A stretch of 64,000 nucleotides of DNA from Lates calcarifer (Eukaryota; Chordata; Actinopteri; Centropomidae), in assembly GCF_001640805.2 (NCBI RefSeq), contig NC_066848.1, forward strand, positions 14,534,509-14,598,508, in the 5' to 3' direction. Positions 1 to 46,527 of the stretch are shown here, piece after piece. The position numbers and the translations under genes were made by a program. The number at the start of each line of letters is the position of its first letter. Position 1 is the stretch's first letter. The notes beneath the pieces were generated by a model that was not told where the DNA came from, made no database searches, and was given only the letters and a program-made list of their open reading frames with translations.

Positions 1-35431
<35,431 letters not shown>

Positions 35432-36179
35432 GTTGACTGAAGTGAAGGGGAGAGGGGGGAATCGCCTCGCGCTTCAGTGGCCGCCTCGCGCAGGTTTCGG
35501 GAGGAGAACTCGTGAAGATAGAGAGGGGGGAAGAGAGGCTCGAGCTGTGAGCGAGGAGCAGGGAGTGGGAGGGGAGAGAGAGGAGAGGAGAGGAGAGCGA
35601 GGGTGGGGGAGGAGAGAGGGGAGCCTAGCTGTAGTAACAAAGATCCTCTATTGTTAAGATGTGTCACCCTGTGTTTAAAAACAATAATAAAAACAAATGA
35701 AAATGTAACCAAAAACTGGCATAATGTAATCTAATATAATATTCCTATATTCAAACTTTTACTTGAGTAAAAGTATGTATTTATTATCAGGAAAATGCAC
35801 TTTGTACAACGTTGTATTACCCCATTTTTATTCCATAGCATTTGGGTCTCCATAATAATCAAACATTAGGTAGAAATTAGAACCACCAAAGTATGATGGT
35901 GTATGAACTATGTGAGGTTCTCCACCTTCCATGATGTGGCGTTGTGTTATAGATTGATCCTAAGTCAAAAATGTAGTCTTAAAACCGAAGTGGTTTCCAT
36001 TTATATTTTGCTCATTTACTGTAAATTTGCCTTTTATCTAACTGCCTCCGCTGTTTCTCTGTGACAGGTAATTACCATTCCAAAAACCTTGGGAAAAGAA
36101 GTATTACTCCATTACAGAGGTACCATAAAGCTGCAGCCAACAGCAGGTTACCCGAAGGTGTAAAAGCATTTGCCTACTG

Positions 36180-36300
36180 GTGGCTCTAAAGGAAATGGTC
36201 TGAGGTCTTTAGGATCCATCCGCTGGGGAACATGAAAGTTCGAGGCAATCCATCTGCTCCTAGACAGATATTTAAGTCTAGACTGAAAGCGGAGAGAGAA
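36180..36300 (+). repeat. Fragment of teleost GCTAACATGC-type repeat
   Basis: GGATCCATCCGCTGGGGAACATGAAAG, then GGCAATCCATC resembles the tail of the repeat at 40905-41320 (CATCCTCTGGGGACCATGAGTG ... CATCCAATAG). Confidence 0.45.
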
Positions 36301-37011
36301 GGGGAAAATAACTGGTTTGCAAAAGTGGATGTTCATCATCTAATGAACTTTAGTCCAGTAATACTGGTTCCTACCATCAGAGCTCACCAAAGTAAACAAC
36401 ATAAATCAGGAGGTGACACATGTCTATGTTCCTGCTGTGTTTTAATATTTCCTAAAACCAGAAATAATGGTAGAGTGAGACCTCTTTCTACTTTCTCATC
36501 TCTGGCAGAAGTGGTGGAGGTGGGATGCAAGCCACGCGAGATCTTTTCTGCCGTACCAGGAGCTGCAGATCCAGGTTCAGTTTCACCATCTCTCTCATCC
36601 ATTTTCATCCTATGCACACAAAGGTAAAGCTGACACCAGAGCAGCATCCTTGATGGACCAAGTCGTGTATTTGCTTGTGATGCCGCAATATTTTAATATT
36701 GGCACAAAGCAATGAGCTGCATGGCCACAATATTATGGTTTTCATTTCCTAAACTGGGCCTCCCAAAAAAGGGGAACTCTTCAGAATGTGGCATCAGGAA
36801 ACAATGATTCACTATCAAGATTTTGTTTCACATCTACTACTGATTGTTTGTCGCCCAACTATAAAACCATTTTATTAATCATATTCAGCAACAAAAACCT
36901 TCCTGTTCACCAAACACCTGCAGTTAATATAAATATTTTTACAAACTTCAGCTGTTTAAACAAGTCTGTATATTTCTTTTAACATTTTCATTAGTTTGGC
37001 AATGTTTTAGA

Positions 37012-37320
37012 GCTGGAATTATTTGTCAATTAATGGACTAGTTTATCAACAAAGAAATAATCTGTAACTATTTTGATGACTGATTAATTGTTTAGTCATT
37101 TCTTAAGCAAAAAAAAATCCAAATATTTCTATCTTCTCAGAAGTGAGGATTTCAAACATTTCTTTGTAACACATGATAGTTGACTTAATATCTTTGACCA
37201 AAACAAGACATCTAAGGATGTCACTGTATAATGTATTGGAAATTATAATGGGCATTTTTCTGATAACTGCTGTCATTTTATAAACAAATAAAATGACAGC
37301 AGTTATTTTAACTATCAATG
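37012..37320. mobile_element. TTAATCAATTAAT-type element copy
   Basis: Starts AGAGCTGGAATTATTTGTCAATTAATG. Then come TAACTATTTTGATGACTGATTAATTG, GAAGTGAGGATTTCAAACAT, ACCAAAACAAGACATCTAAGG and TCATTTTATAAACAAATAAA. A perfect hairpin (37263-37306) lies at its right end. Confidence 0.6.
37263..37306. repeat. Perfect 19-bp inverted repeat, 6-base loop
   Basis: ATAACTGCTGTCATTTTAT (37263-37281) pairs with ATAAAATGACAGCAGTTAT (37288-37306), with loop AAACAA. Confidence 0.96.
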
Positions 37321-38459
37321 CATCATTCTGTCCTTCTACTTTTCCACGCATCAGTAACTTAAGCGTTGCCTGTTCAGGAAGTTGAGACTTCGATTTGGTA
37401 CATATAGTTTTAGAGATTTTAATTGTAAGCTGGAGAATCATTATATACAACACAGGGAATTCTAAGTGTTATGTAATGGCCCGCTGCACCGTAAAGGTAT
37501 ATGTGTGGTTTCATGAATATCTCATGAAGGGTATTAATATATAATTTTACCACTGTGCTTAAGTATGTACGTCTGTTTGTGAGTATGTCTGTTACAGCTG
37601 CACACACTTCAGTAAGGTTATCAGGGTGAGCTCAACAAATGGTTTGTTGATTAGAATTGTCTAACTTTTTTCTCTAGATGATGCACTAATAAATCTGATA
37701 CTTGTGTTTGTCTTTAGTCCTATATGATGAAAAAGTAATTTGTGCAGTAGAAGTTCAAAGTTCATTCTTTACCTCTCAGCACAAGATCAATTTAATAGCT
37801 GTTCTGGAGGTTTTGGTCATATCACATGATCTTCATCAGTGGCTTCTACAACAAAACAATGACCCAAAGCAAACCTTAAAATCCACCACTAGCTGCTTCA
37901 AGGAACACAACCTGAAGCTTTTGGAACAAACGTTTATTAGTCGGAAACCTGGTTTTCCCACTGCTGCCAATCACCTGATGACTAACAACTGTCCTCCACA
38001 GCTGTTCTCAGTTCAGTCATTAGCTCCCTACTATAAATAGAAAGCTGCTCACCCTCTCTTGTTTGCTAAATCATTACTTTTGCTATGTAGCTATTGTCTT
38101 CCTGCCATTTCTGCCTGCTCTGTTCAAGTATGTAACCTTACCACCCTATAAACACCTTTAAAACACTCTCTGCTCTGCTCTGCCTCTGTGTTTCGGTCCT
38201 GCTTCCTATTGCCAGTATTACTGAAAGATGACGCAGACTGAAAGGTCAACAAGCATTTTTATTAATAGAATGAGTTCTGGAAGGCTTTTTGGGAAATTTT
38301 TCTGAGTATTATTTAATCCCAGAATACATTTTTTCCTCTCTCTCTCTCTGCTAAAATCATACAGCACAGCGTATTTCAGATGTTCAGTCTGAGTAAATGC
38401 AAACATGTGCATCTCCTATCTCTTCTCCTTCGCTCTGCCTTGCCCCTGAACTGTGAGTG

Positions 38460-38700
38460 AATATTTGGAACAGTGTTTAGAGAGCATTGCTGGCGATTAA
38501 TGAGTGTTTGCAGTGAGCACAGGAGCAGTGCAACCACTTTCTGCCATAATTACAGGGAGCCGCTCTGATATGAAAGCCTAATTAGCGAGGGTGCAGAGGT
38601 ACCGTCGTATTAATTGCTGAATTGCTGCATTTTCTCTGTGATGTGCCTGTCAGATGAGTCTCGGACAGGCTGCACAATGGCAGGTTTGAAAGGTGGGTGG
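38460..38700. promoter_or_regulatory. Candidate conserved regulatory block
   Basis: A stretch without simple repeats, rich in homeodomain-type cores: GGCGATTAATGAG, CCATAATTACAGG, AGCCTAATTAGCGAGG and GTATTAATTGC, with GC-balanced spacers. It sits about 3 kb upstream of camk2g exon 1 and 7 kb downstream of the sulfatase gene. This is a guess from composition; no conservation data were available. Confidence 0.25.
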
Positions 38701-38835
38701 TAACAATTGAGCACAGAGCAGCAGTTATCCAACCTTTCAGCCATGTGACCCCTTAAAATAAAGCTGCAAACCTTTGTCACAAGTTGCACATCCCCATGAG
38801 TTCTGAGCAATGTCACCAAAAAGTGCTTTCCCCTC
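38700..38835. repeat. Old interspersed repeat fragment
   Basis: CAGTTATCCAACCTTTCAGCCATGTGACCCCTTAAAATAAAGC resembles the widespread vertebrate repeat text in which 'CAACCTTTNNGCCATGTGACCCC' recurs. Recognised by pattern only. Confidence 0.35.
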
Positions 38836-39245
38836 TAACCTGATTGTGTCACTTGAGTAAAATAAATTGTGTCCTTAAAAAACAAAAATAATATTGTCTA
38901 ACCAAAGGTTTGCCTTACTGTTACTCATCTCACCAGCTCTAAGACTTATTGCATAACCCTTTGCAACCACTGTTGTGGTAGACCAGCAGGTTTGGATTTG
39001 GCTTCAACGTGTAGTCATGTAGACCTTCAGCATTGTAGAACATAGCATGGCAGGGTGGAGTAATCTTTGTATGTGCAATATGCAAAACCTACCCGTATTG
39101 ATGATACAGTAATAGTAGTGTTGTGGAGCCACAAGGGAATGACTCACTTAACAGGAATGTTTTCGACTTGGCTGCGCATCTTTGAAGAGCCTCTCCTCTC
39201 TCACGCTGAGCAGTAAAATCACAAGACTTTTAATGTTTCTTGAGG

Positions 39246-39262
39246 TGTGTGTGTGTGTGTGC
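39246..39262. repeat. Short (GT)n
   Basis: GTGTGTGTGTGTGTGTG, then CGTTTATC. Confidence 0.9.
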
Positions 39263-39848
39263 GTTTATCTCAGGGAGAGATCACTCTCATTCCATAGCAT
39301 AACACCAAGGGGCCAAACCTTCTTATCTGCTGCTGAGTTGCACTGAGACTGGATGTCATTCAGTAAATCTTTTTTCAGGTTTTAATCTTAACAGTTTCCT
39401 TGGGAGCACTCTGTCATGTACAGTACATTAGAGTGGATCTATTACCTTTCTTTGTCAATTACTAAATCGTCACATTGTCCCAAGTACGCATTTAATAGTA
39501 CGTCAGGGCTATTTCAATGCTTAATGGGCCGCAATTTACGATGCAAGAGACTTGAGTGAATGTGTCCCCACTGAGTCGTTGATACCACTGTGTCTTGTTG
39601 AATGAGTGTTGAGAAAAGGCTACATTTACTTTCAGCATGGAACAGTTAGCCATACTGTTATGTACAACAGTGTCCATCACAGGAAAATAAAAAAGTTATA
39701 TTTGAAACAGTGTCATGAGCCTATTGTGTTTAACATCACGACTTCGCCAAAGAATCTTAAGATCTGAAGTTAGCCTTACCTTCAACTGATTATCCAACAG
39801 TGGATATGACAGCTCCCTCCCACGTACTGGATAGCACTGTGTATTCAT

Positions 39849-39894
39849 GTGTGTGTGTGTGTGTGTGTGGTGTGTGTGTGTGTGTGTGTGTGTG
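39849..39894. repeat. (GT)n microsatellite
   Basis: A GT run interrupted once by GG. Confidence 0.97.
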
Positions 39895-39957
39895 ACACCT
39901 CCTCCATGATTTATATCATCTGACGGTGCCTTATTTCTGCAGGCCATCGCAGTATAC

Positions 39958-39991
39958 TGGGAATCAGATGTGTGGGCATATCTGATTCCCA
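39958..39991. repeat. Perfect 12-bp inverted repeat, 10-base loop
   Basis: TGGGAATCAGAT (39958-39969) pairs with ATCTGATTCCCA (39980-39991). Confidence 0.96.
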
Positions 39992-40904
39992 TTGTCTTCA
40001 CCAGTTTCTCACATGTATGGGACTCTGAAGGTCTCTGAGCAACACTGCTAATGTTAACCCAAAGCAGTCTCATCAGATCTCATCACTGGAGTCTAGTTGG
40101 GTGTGAGGTTTTTTTTCTGTGCGTACACATCCAATATACAGGAGGTGAACAAAGTGCCTTCAGCTTCAATGTTCCTTGGAGTGATGTCATATATGCCGCA
40201 AACTCTGTGCAGAGAGTAGAAAGCCTCCAGTTGTTCTTGTTCTGTTCCACAAATGTATTCAAATGTTTATCTAAAGCTAATATGAAGCTTAAGCTGCCTG
40301 AGTTGGTCAAATCAAGTGGATATCTTTCAAAGTTATGTCCTTTTAGTATAAAATTCCCTCTTTGTGTCCCCTGTTGGGCTGCAGTTGACAGCAACAAGAA
40401 GAGGAAATTTTATACTTAAAATGCCTTAACTATGACAGATATCCATGGATTAACCTAATCTGGATGGCTGAAGCCTCATATTAGCTTCCCCATCACTTAC
40501 ATTTGAAGTACATAAGGGGATTTGTTAAAAGGCCATGAACAGGCACAAAAAGAACAATTAGCTGCAGTAAACAAAACCTGTGTATTGTATACTGAGCACC
40601 TGTATACCCTGTCAGCTGTGTCTGACAGTTTTGGTAAGTTTCCGAAACCCACAATCTCACATTCACACCCACTTCATGCAGCAATTATTCAGGTGTGCAG
40701 AGGGGAGAAAGTATCTAGGGTTTTAACATCTGTCTCTGGCTGTCTTTTCTCTTGTGTTACATGACTACAACTGGCACTTTTCGTGTGAACAACCCAGTGC
40801 AGTGCTTTCCAGGATACTGTCTGAAAGTTTGTGTTATTATCACTGTATGTAACTGATGTTGCATCTATGCTGCATCTATGTACAAACGCTTTTGATTTCT
40901 GTAG

Positions 40905-41320
40905 TGCTTTGAGCTAAGTGCTGATGTTAGCATACATTAATATGTTCACAGTGACAATGCTACCATGTTAAGAAAGTACTATATATTCACTATCTTAGGT
41001 TACAGTAATAGCATGCTAATATTTGCTAGTTAGTACTGGACACAAAGTAATGCAGAGGCTGACGGGAATGTCATTGGTTTTGCAGTATTTGGTCATGAAC
41101 CAAAGTACTGGACAAACTTAGATCTGATGGTGGTGCTAGATAAGAAGTCACAGGATTCATCCTCTGGGGACCATGAGTGGCTGTACCAGTTACAGTTGTT
41201 CAGCGCAAGACATCCAATAGTTGTTGAAATATTTCATTCTGGAGCCAAGTAGTCTCACATAGCCAGATTTATCTCCACAGCACTGTGGTGGATAGACCAA
41301 TACTAATACCATCTCTAAAG
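40905..41320 (+). repeat. Teleost GCTAACATGC-type interspersed repeat, plus orientation
   Basis: Contains GAGCTAAGTGCTGATGTTAGC, CACAGTGACAATGCTACCATG, GATGGTGGTGCTAGATAAGAAG, CATCCTCTGGGGACCATGAG and CATCCAATAGTTGTTGAAAT, then ATTTCATTCTGG. A reverse-complement copy is at 52140-52480. Confidence 0.65.
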
Positions 41321-44300
41321 CCATTCTGTTGCATAGCTAAAACTGTACAATAGCCATAGTTGTTGTCTGTGTCATTCCCAACTGGACTGGACTTACAAGA
41401 CACTTAAGTGATGAAATATAACTCTCATAAGTTTGTTTCCCTCCCTAAAAGACAACTGAGAGGACATAATGGAAATGCAGGACAACTAACTAAAATGTGT
41501 AGCCTTCAATTAATTATATAATCAGTAATAAGAAGCAATTAAAATTAGACATAATCTTCATTCTCACTTAAATGATACAAAAAAAAAAATAAAACAAAGG
41601 CTTTCATCTTTAGGGAGACCATTAAACATACCTGGTTTTATAGTTAGTGACAGAACTCTCTGTTAACTTTCTTTTCCTGCTGACAAGCTCCACTGCTCCT
41701 CTGTGCTGACGCAGCTTGTCTGTGTTTGAGAAACGACATGATTTTTAGTGGTATCTATACAAAATGAAATAACTCTGCAGTTGCTGTGATTGATAAGCCT
41801 TTACTCTGTGCACCAAATATGTGTTTTTCCTCCTTACAAGCCTACCATTTCCTTCATATTGCACTGAAAACACTTAAAATCAGTCTAAGTGCACATGACT
41901 CATGACGGACCTGAATTGCTGCACTTGTAAGTCAGTAAATTCAAAGTTTCTGATGTCATGTTCCTGTTTTGTCCACCTACTACTGTACATACTGTTCCCA
42001 TTAATAGTACTTAAGCTGTTATCTTGCACCAATGCACTCAGGCACACACGTTCTTGCAATGTGTTGCTAACCATCAGCCTCTCTCTCTTTTTGGATGGCA
42101 GCATGGATGGGTTGTTAAAGTGTGGCCCATGACTTTAAAATGACAGATTTGGTTTGTAACAGTTGGTATCCTTGTGCAAATGTCCATAACCTGCTCCAGG
42201 GCCCCTGGAAATTCACTTGGACTCCATGTAAATGTAAAATGCAGATTCCTTCTGTAGTCACGAGGAGTGAAAAATGGACGTTAACATACTAACATACACA
42301 AGCAACAAATTGTATTTTCTCAAAACTATTGTACAACACAGTTAATGCTATGGTTAGTCAACACTTCAAAACAAAAATATATTTGCTGCTGTGGTTTAAT
42401 CTCTAGAAAATAGGGTAGGTCCTGGTGCTGGAATGACTTACTAGAGAGCGAAAATAGTGCAAAACAAATGCACTAATTACTCCTATGCAAGTAACATTTA
42501 CTAAAAAAGTGCCCAACTGGTTTAAGAAATACATTGTACAATGTAACTATGTATTTGTAATCTGTTTTGATTTTTGTTTTTTTTTTAAGATTTACATCTT
42601 CAGTAGAAACCAGAGGTCTTGGCTCAGAACCACAGACAGGGTAGGGAAGGCAGAAATTGTCACAAAGTCAAGCATTGTGGAATTTAATGTGATTTGTTAA
42701 CAAAAAATAGGATATCTCCAGCCTTATCCTTTAAAATTGAAGACTTGAAGTTTCATTTTATCCTTACTGTAACTAGATGATATGTGTTATGTATGCACTG
42801 AGGCTTTTTCACTAAACAAGACATTTTAATCTAATCTACAAGCGCTTCAGACATGACAGCCCCCTGCAGCCCCTGGGGAACCCTCTCTCTCTTGCCTCCT
42901 CCACTCTTTTTAGTTAACTGTACGCCACAGAGCTCTGAGCAAAACACGGCTAATACTTCTAACTCGATCTTTCAAATGAACACGAACAAGTGAGTAGGAT
43001 GAGGAACAAAATGAGAAATAAAGACAAAGGAGGGGTTGGCTTGCAGAGGGAATGAGCAAAGAGCTGAGGGATAAACGGAGGGAGGGAGGGACAGTGACAC
43101 AGAGGGAGGGGGAGGAGGAGGAGGCAAATGTGAGAGTTGACCAGCGGGGAAAAAATGGTGAGGATAGTTGAATATTCATTATCAACCCACTGGGGAGAAA
43201 TCTACAGTCCTGTTGCTACTGTGTGTGGGACTGCTGCTGACACTCACATCCAGAAACACTTCTACATCTATGCCTAACAATGCTGAAGCTGTTTATAGTG
43301 GAATATGTTGAATAAGACCCAGCAGCACCACCTCTGATTAATTCCTATCAAGCTACATCAGCAGCACAACAGCAGCCTAACCAGCAGGCAGATACATTGC
43401 ACCTAATCAGACAGCATGAGCCTAAACTATGGCTTCCCTGGCCCAGTGTCCCTCGGAATTTATGTCCATATGGTTCTGCACCTCATGATTTGGGTCCTTT
43501 GCCAATGTTCAACGCCAGCTCAGGAAGTAGTGTGTCCCTTATGCAGCGAGGTGTGGGTGGAGAGGTGGAGGAGTTCGTGTCCTGTCACAAACCTGTAATT
43601 AGCATTTGCTTATTGTTTTTGTTTTTACCATCACCATTACCTTCATGTTTCATTATGTTCACTTCTTTCTGACCCCACACCCCCAGGTTTTCCTCATTTT
43701 CAAACCAGTCTTCAGACCCACCTTACAGCAGCTGACTCTAGTGAGTGACATTACTTGAATTATTTTATCAGATTAAGATAACAATTCCTTAGTCATATTT
43801 TAATTGCCACTATGATCTTCCCCTAACCTTCAACAAACTACAGATATTGCAGAAAATCTTTAAGATGCTGTTATTGAACATAATCCAGTCTTGTCTGATG
43901 ACAGGGTTGTGCATTTTTTGTAATTAAGTAAATTTCTTATTAATTTCCAACATAGTTGAAATTATTATTATTATTACATAATTTACTTGGTAGGTCCTGG
44001 AAGGCACTACATAAGCATTCATTTATTCATATATTTATTAATTCACTGGAAAGGTTATTGTCCATATATGTTGAATTGTATGCTTGCCTGTAGGCAAATT
44101 TCATATTGTTGCATGTTCAGAAATACTCTCTAAGTTACACCAGCAATTAATTTTAATTAATTGTACAGAGGTGTAACAGTCTCTTTATTTTCCCTTTAAT
44201 TAGTACTACATTATATAGTTCCTTCAGAGAAAGATCTTGAAAATGATTGGGCTGTTAAATAAAGCTACCTTTATTTGCCCAACAGACAACCACGACTTTC

Positions 44301-45384
44301 TGCAGAGATTGTGTGTAGTCATGAGATGCTAACATTCAGTTTTTGCATTCATCATTTTATTTAGATCTTTTGAATCATATTCCCAGCTTTTTATAACACT
44401 ATAGTTGAGTTAAGAGGCATTTAAAAGCCAAGAAAAGACTGATGGTATCAGCTTCAGAGCTTTCGTTAGATAGTTATTGCTGCAGGGACTGGACATTACA
44501 GTCAGAGGTCCTTCAAAGACAGAGGAATGAGCCACAATATGAGTGTGAATCCGTATAACCCCTAAGAACAAAAGAACAAGGTGACATTTGACAAACAACC
44601 GCTGTGGGTGTCTTTGTGTCATCCTTAAAGGGTCCTCTTGGGATGATTAGGACAAGAGACAGAGAGGTCATCCTCTGTGCCTTTCTTCCATCTCTTCAGG
44701 CCTCACTTCCACATGCACATGCTCTATCTCTATCTGTATTAATCAAACTATTCATGAATACAGGCATACATGAGTGATGACACACACATCGTTTCCTTTG
44801 CAGGCCAACGACGATGGCCCAAAGTCACCCTGCTGCAGTTTGGCCGCAGGACAGCAAGTGAGTCAGCTTGCTCAGCCAGCCGCACAGCCCTGTCTGCTTT
44901 GTCTATCAGGCTGCCTGTTTATCTGCCGACCTTCAGTATTTCATTGTGGGTTTATCTTGTCTGTCTGACCTGCCTGGTTGGTCTGTATTTTACATTGCCT
45001 GCATCTCTCTTTTCCTCTCCCTTCCTCCTGGTTAAGGCATCAGTATGCTTCAAAAAATGACCTTGTGAAGTGAAGGAAACCTCATACCTCCACAAATTTA
45101 GATTGACAGTACAACAAGCATGCCAACTTCATGCTTGATCAGATGTCCTGATGGGAGAAAGTATATATAATTTGAAGTTTTTCTTTTATTACTTTATCCT
45201 TCACACAACTACTTATGTCACTTTTCATGTGCAAAACAAAGGGCAACCGCATGAGTGCCTCTTAGGAGAGACTATTTCCCTACTGAAGGACACATAGCAC
45301 CTCACCCTTCTTTGACTGTGGTCATTCATAACAGTATTAACAGCTGCCTTCGGATGTGTTCAGATGACACCTCATATAACCTAG

Positions 45385-45390
45385 TTTATT
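45385..45390 (-). terminator. AATAAA polyadenylation signal of the sulfatase gene
   Basis: TTTATT on the plus strand, 51 bases past the stop codon on the minus strand. A second AATAAA lies at 45185-45190 and would give a longer 3' UTR. Confidence 0.5.
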
Positions 45391-45440
45391 TGAAGCATAC
45401 TGACGCCTTTCAGTCCAATCAATGTTGCTAGATGAGATAT

Positions 45441-46527
45441 TTAGAAGAACAGGGTGTTCCTCTCCAGACGTGATCCAACCTTCTTGAAGAGAGCTTTTAA
45501 TTTACATACTCTGCAGTGCTTAATCTTCATCATCCTTTCTTTCCTGCCATCCTCCTCTACACTATCCCCCTCTTGTCCCTCCAGGCCCAGCCATGGGCTC
45601 CACACCCCTCCATGGAGCTCAGGGTCAGCCATAGGATCGTCTGGTGGATTCCTGGCCATCACAGCTGTCTGGTTGTACTCTGCCAGCCTGGTCAGCAGAT
45701 GTTTCACCACCTCTGGACGAGCCTCCGCCAGGTCTGACCTCTCATAGGGGTCAGAGGTGACATTAAACAGCCAAACTGACTTCCCCAGCTCATTGCGCCG
45801 CTTCTCGAGTTTCTGCCACCGTTCTGGACCAACGGGAAGAGCCTGTGGTGGTATCCAGTCCCCGTCGCCTACATTTCCTGTAAGTAGCTTCCAGTCCCCT
45901 GCCCTTATTGCAGCCCTTACGGCTGTGTCCCATATCCCAAACCCGTTGAGTACCAACGCCTTGTCATATGGCTCCCCGGGCTTCCTGGAGACTGGGTCAA
46001 TGTTGAAAAGGATTTCAGTGCGAGGACAGGGTAGGTCCTCGCTGATAGCACCCCAAACATTGTGGCCGTCAAGGCCATGGTGGGACTGCAGAGCCCCGGC
46101 CAGCCCCAGTAATGTGGGGTACCAGTCAGAGACGTGGATCAGTGCTCTGCTGACTACACCCTTCTTCTTCAGGAGGGGACTATGGACAAAGCCCACAGCC
46201 CTGATGCCCCCTTCCCAGTAGGTCCCTTTGCCACCTCTCAGAGGCCAGTTACTTCCTCCAGAGAGCGGCTGCCCACCATTATCAGATGAGTAGATCAGTA
46301 CTGAGTTTTGATAGAGCCCACTGGTCTTCAGTTCCCGGACCACTTCTCCAACCCCATCATCCAGGCAGCTCAACATGGCTGCGTAATGGCGCCTGAGACG
46401 ATTGCCCTGGGAGTCATAGTAATGCAGAAAATTATCTGGTACCTGTAAGGGTGTATGGGCGGCCTGAAGGGACAGATAGAGGAATAGGGGTTTATGGGGG
46501 TCATGGTTCCTCAGGATTTGCTTCACT
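45441..46527 (-). CDS. Sulfatase coding exon 3 and stop
   Basis: Begins after acceptor TTTCCAACCAG; the first base completes R207 and is followed by VKQILRN. It carries H231, the DNGG and [10 protein letters not shown] motifs, the sequons NVT and NQT, and the cysteine-containing basic tail. The stop codon is at 45441-45443. The GTG at 46526 is an internal valine, not a start. Confidence 0.95.

Larger units (their letters stand above)
35432..45384. other. Intergenic region between camk2g and the sulfatase gene
   Basis: No gene was recognised. It holds the camk2g upstream region at its left end, several repeat relics (36185-36300, 37012-37320, 38700-38830, 40905-41320), a (GT)n tract and a candidate regulatory block at 38460-38700. 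The open frames here (for example 40051-40419, 36232-36627) show no family resemblance. The stretch 41330-45380 looks like plain AT-rich unique DNA. Confidence 0.75.

Noticed and set aside
40051..40419. 122-codon plus-strand frame and its antisense partner
   Set aside because: No homology recognised; text such as TTCCCTCTTTGTGTCCCCTGTTGGGCTGCAG resembles an interspersed fish repeat.
45454..46221. Plus-strand open frames of 97, 73 and 154 codons
   Set aside because: They lie antisense to sulfatase exon 3, whose reading is backed by catalytic motifs and splice sites.
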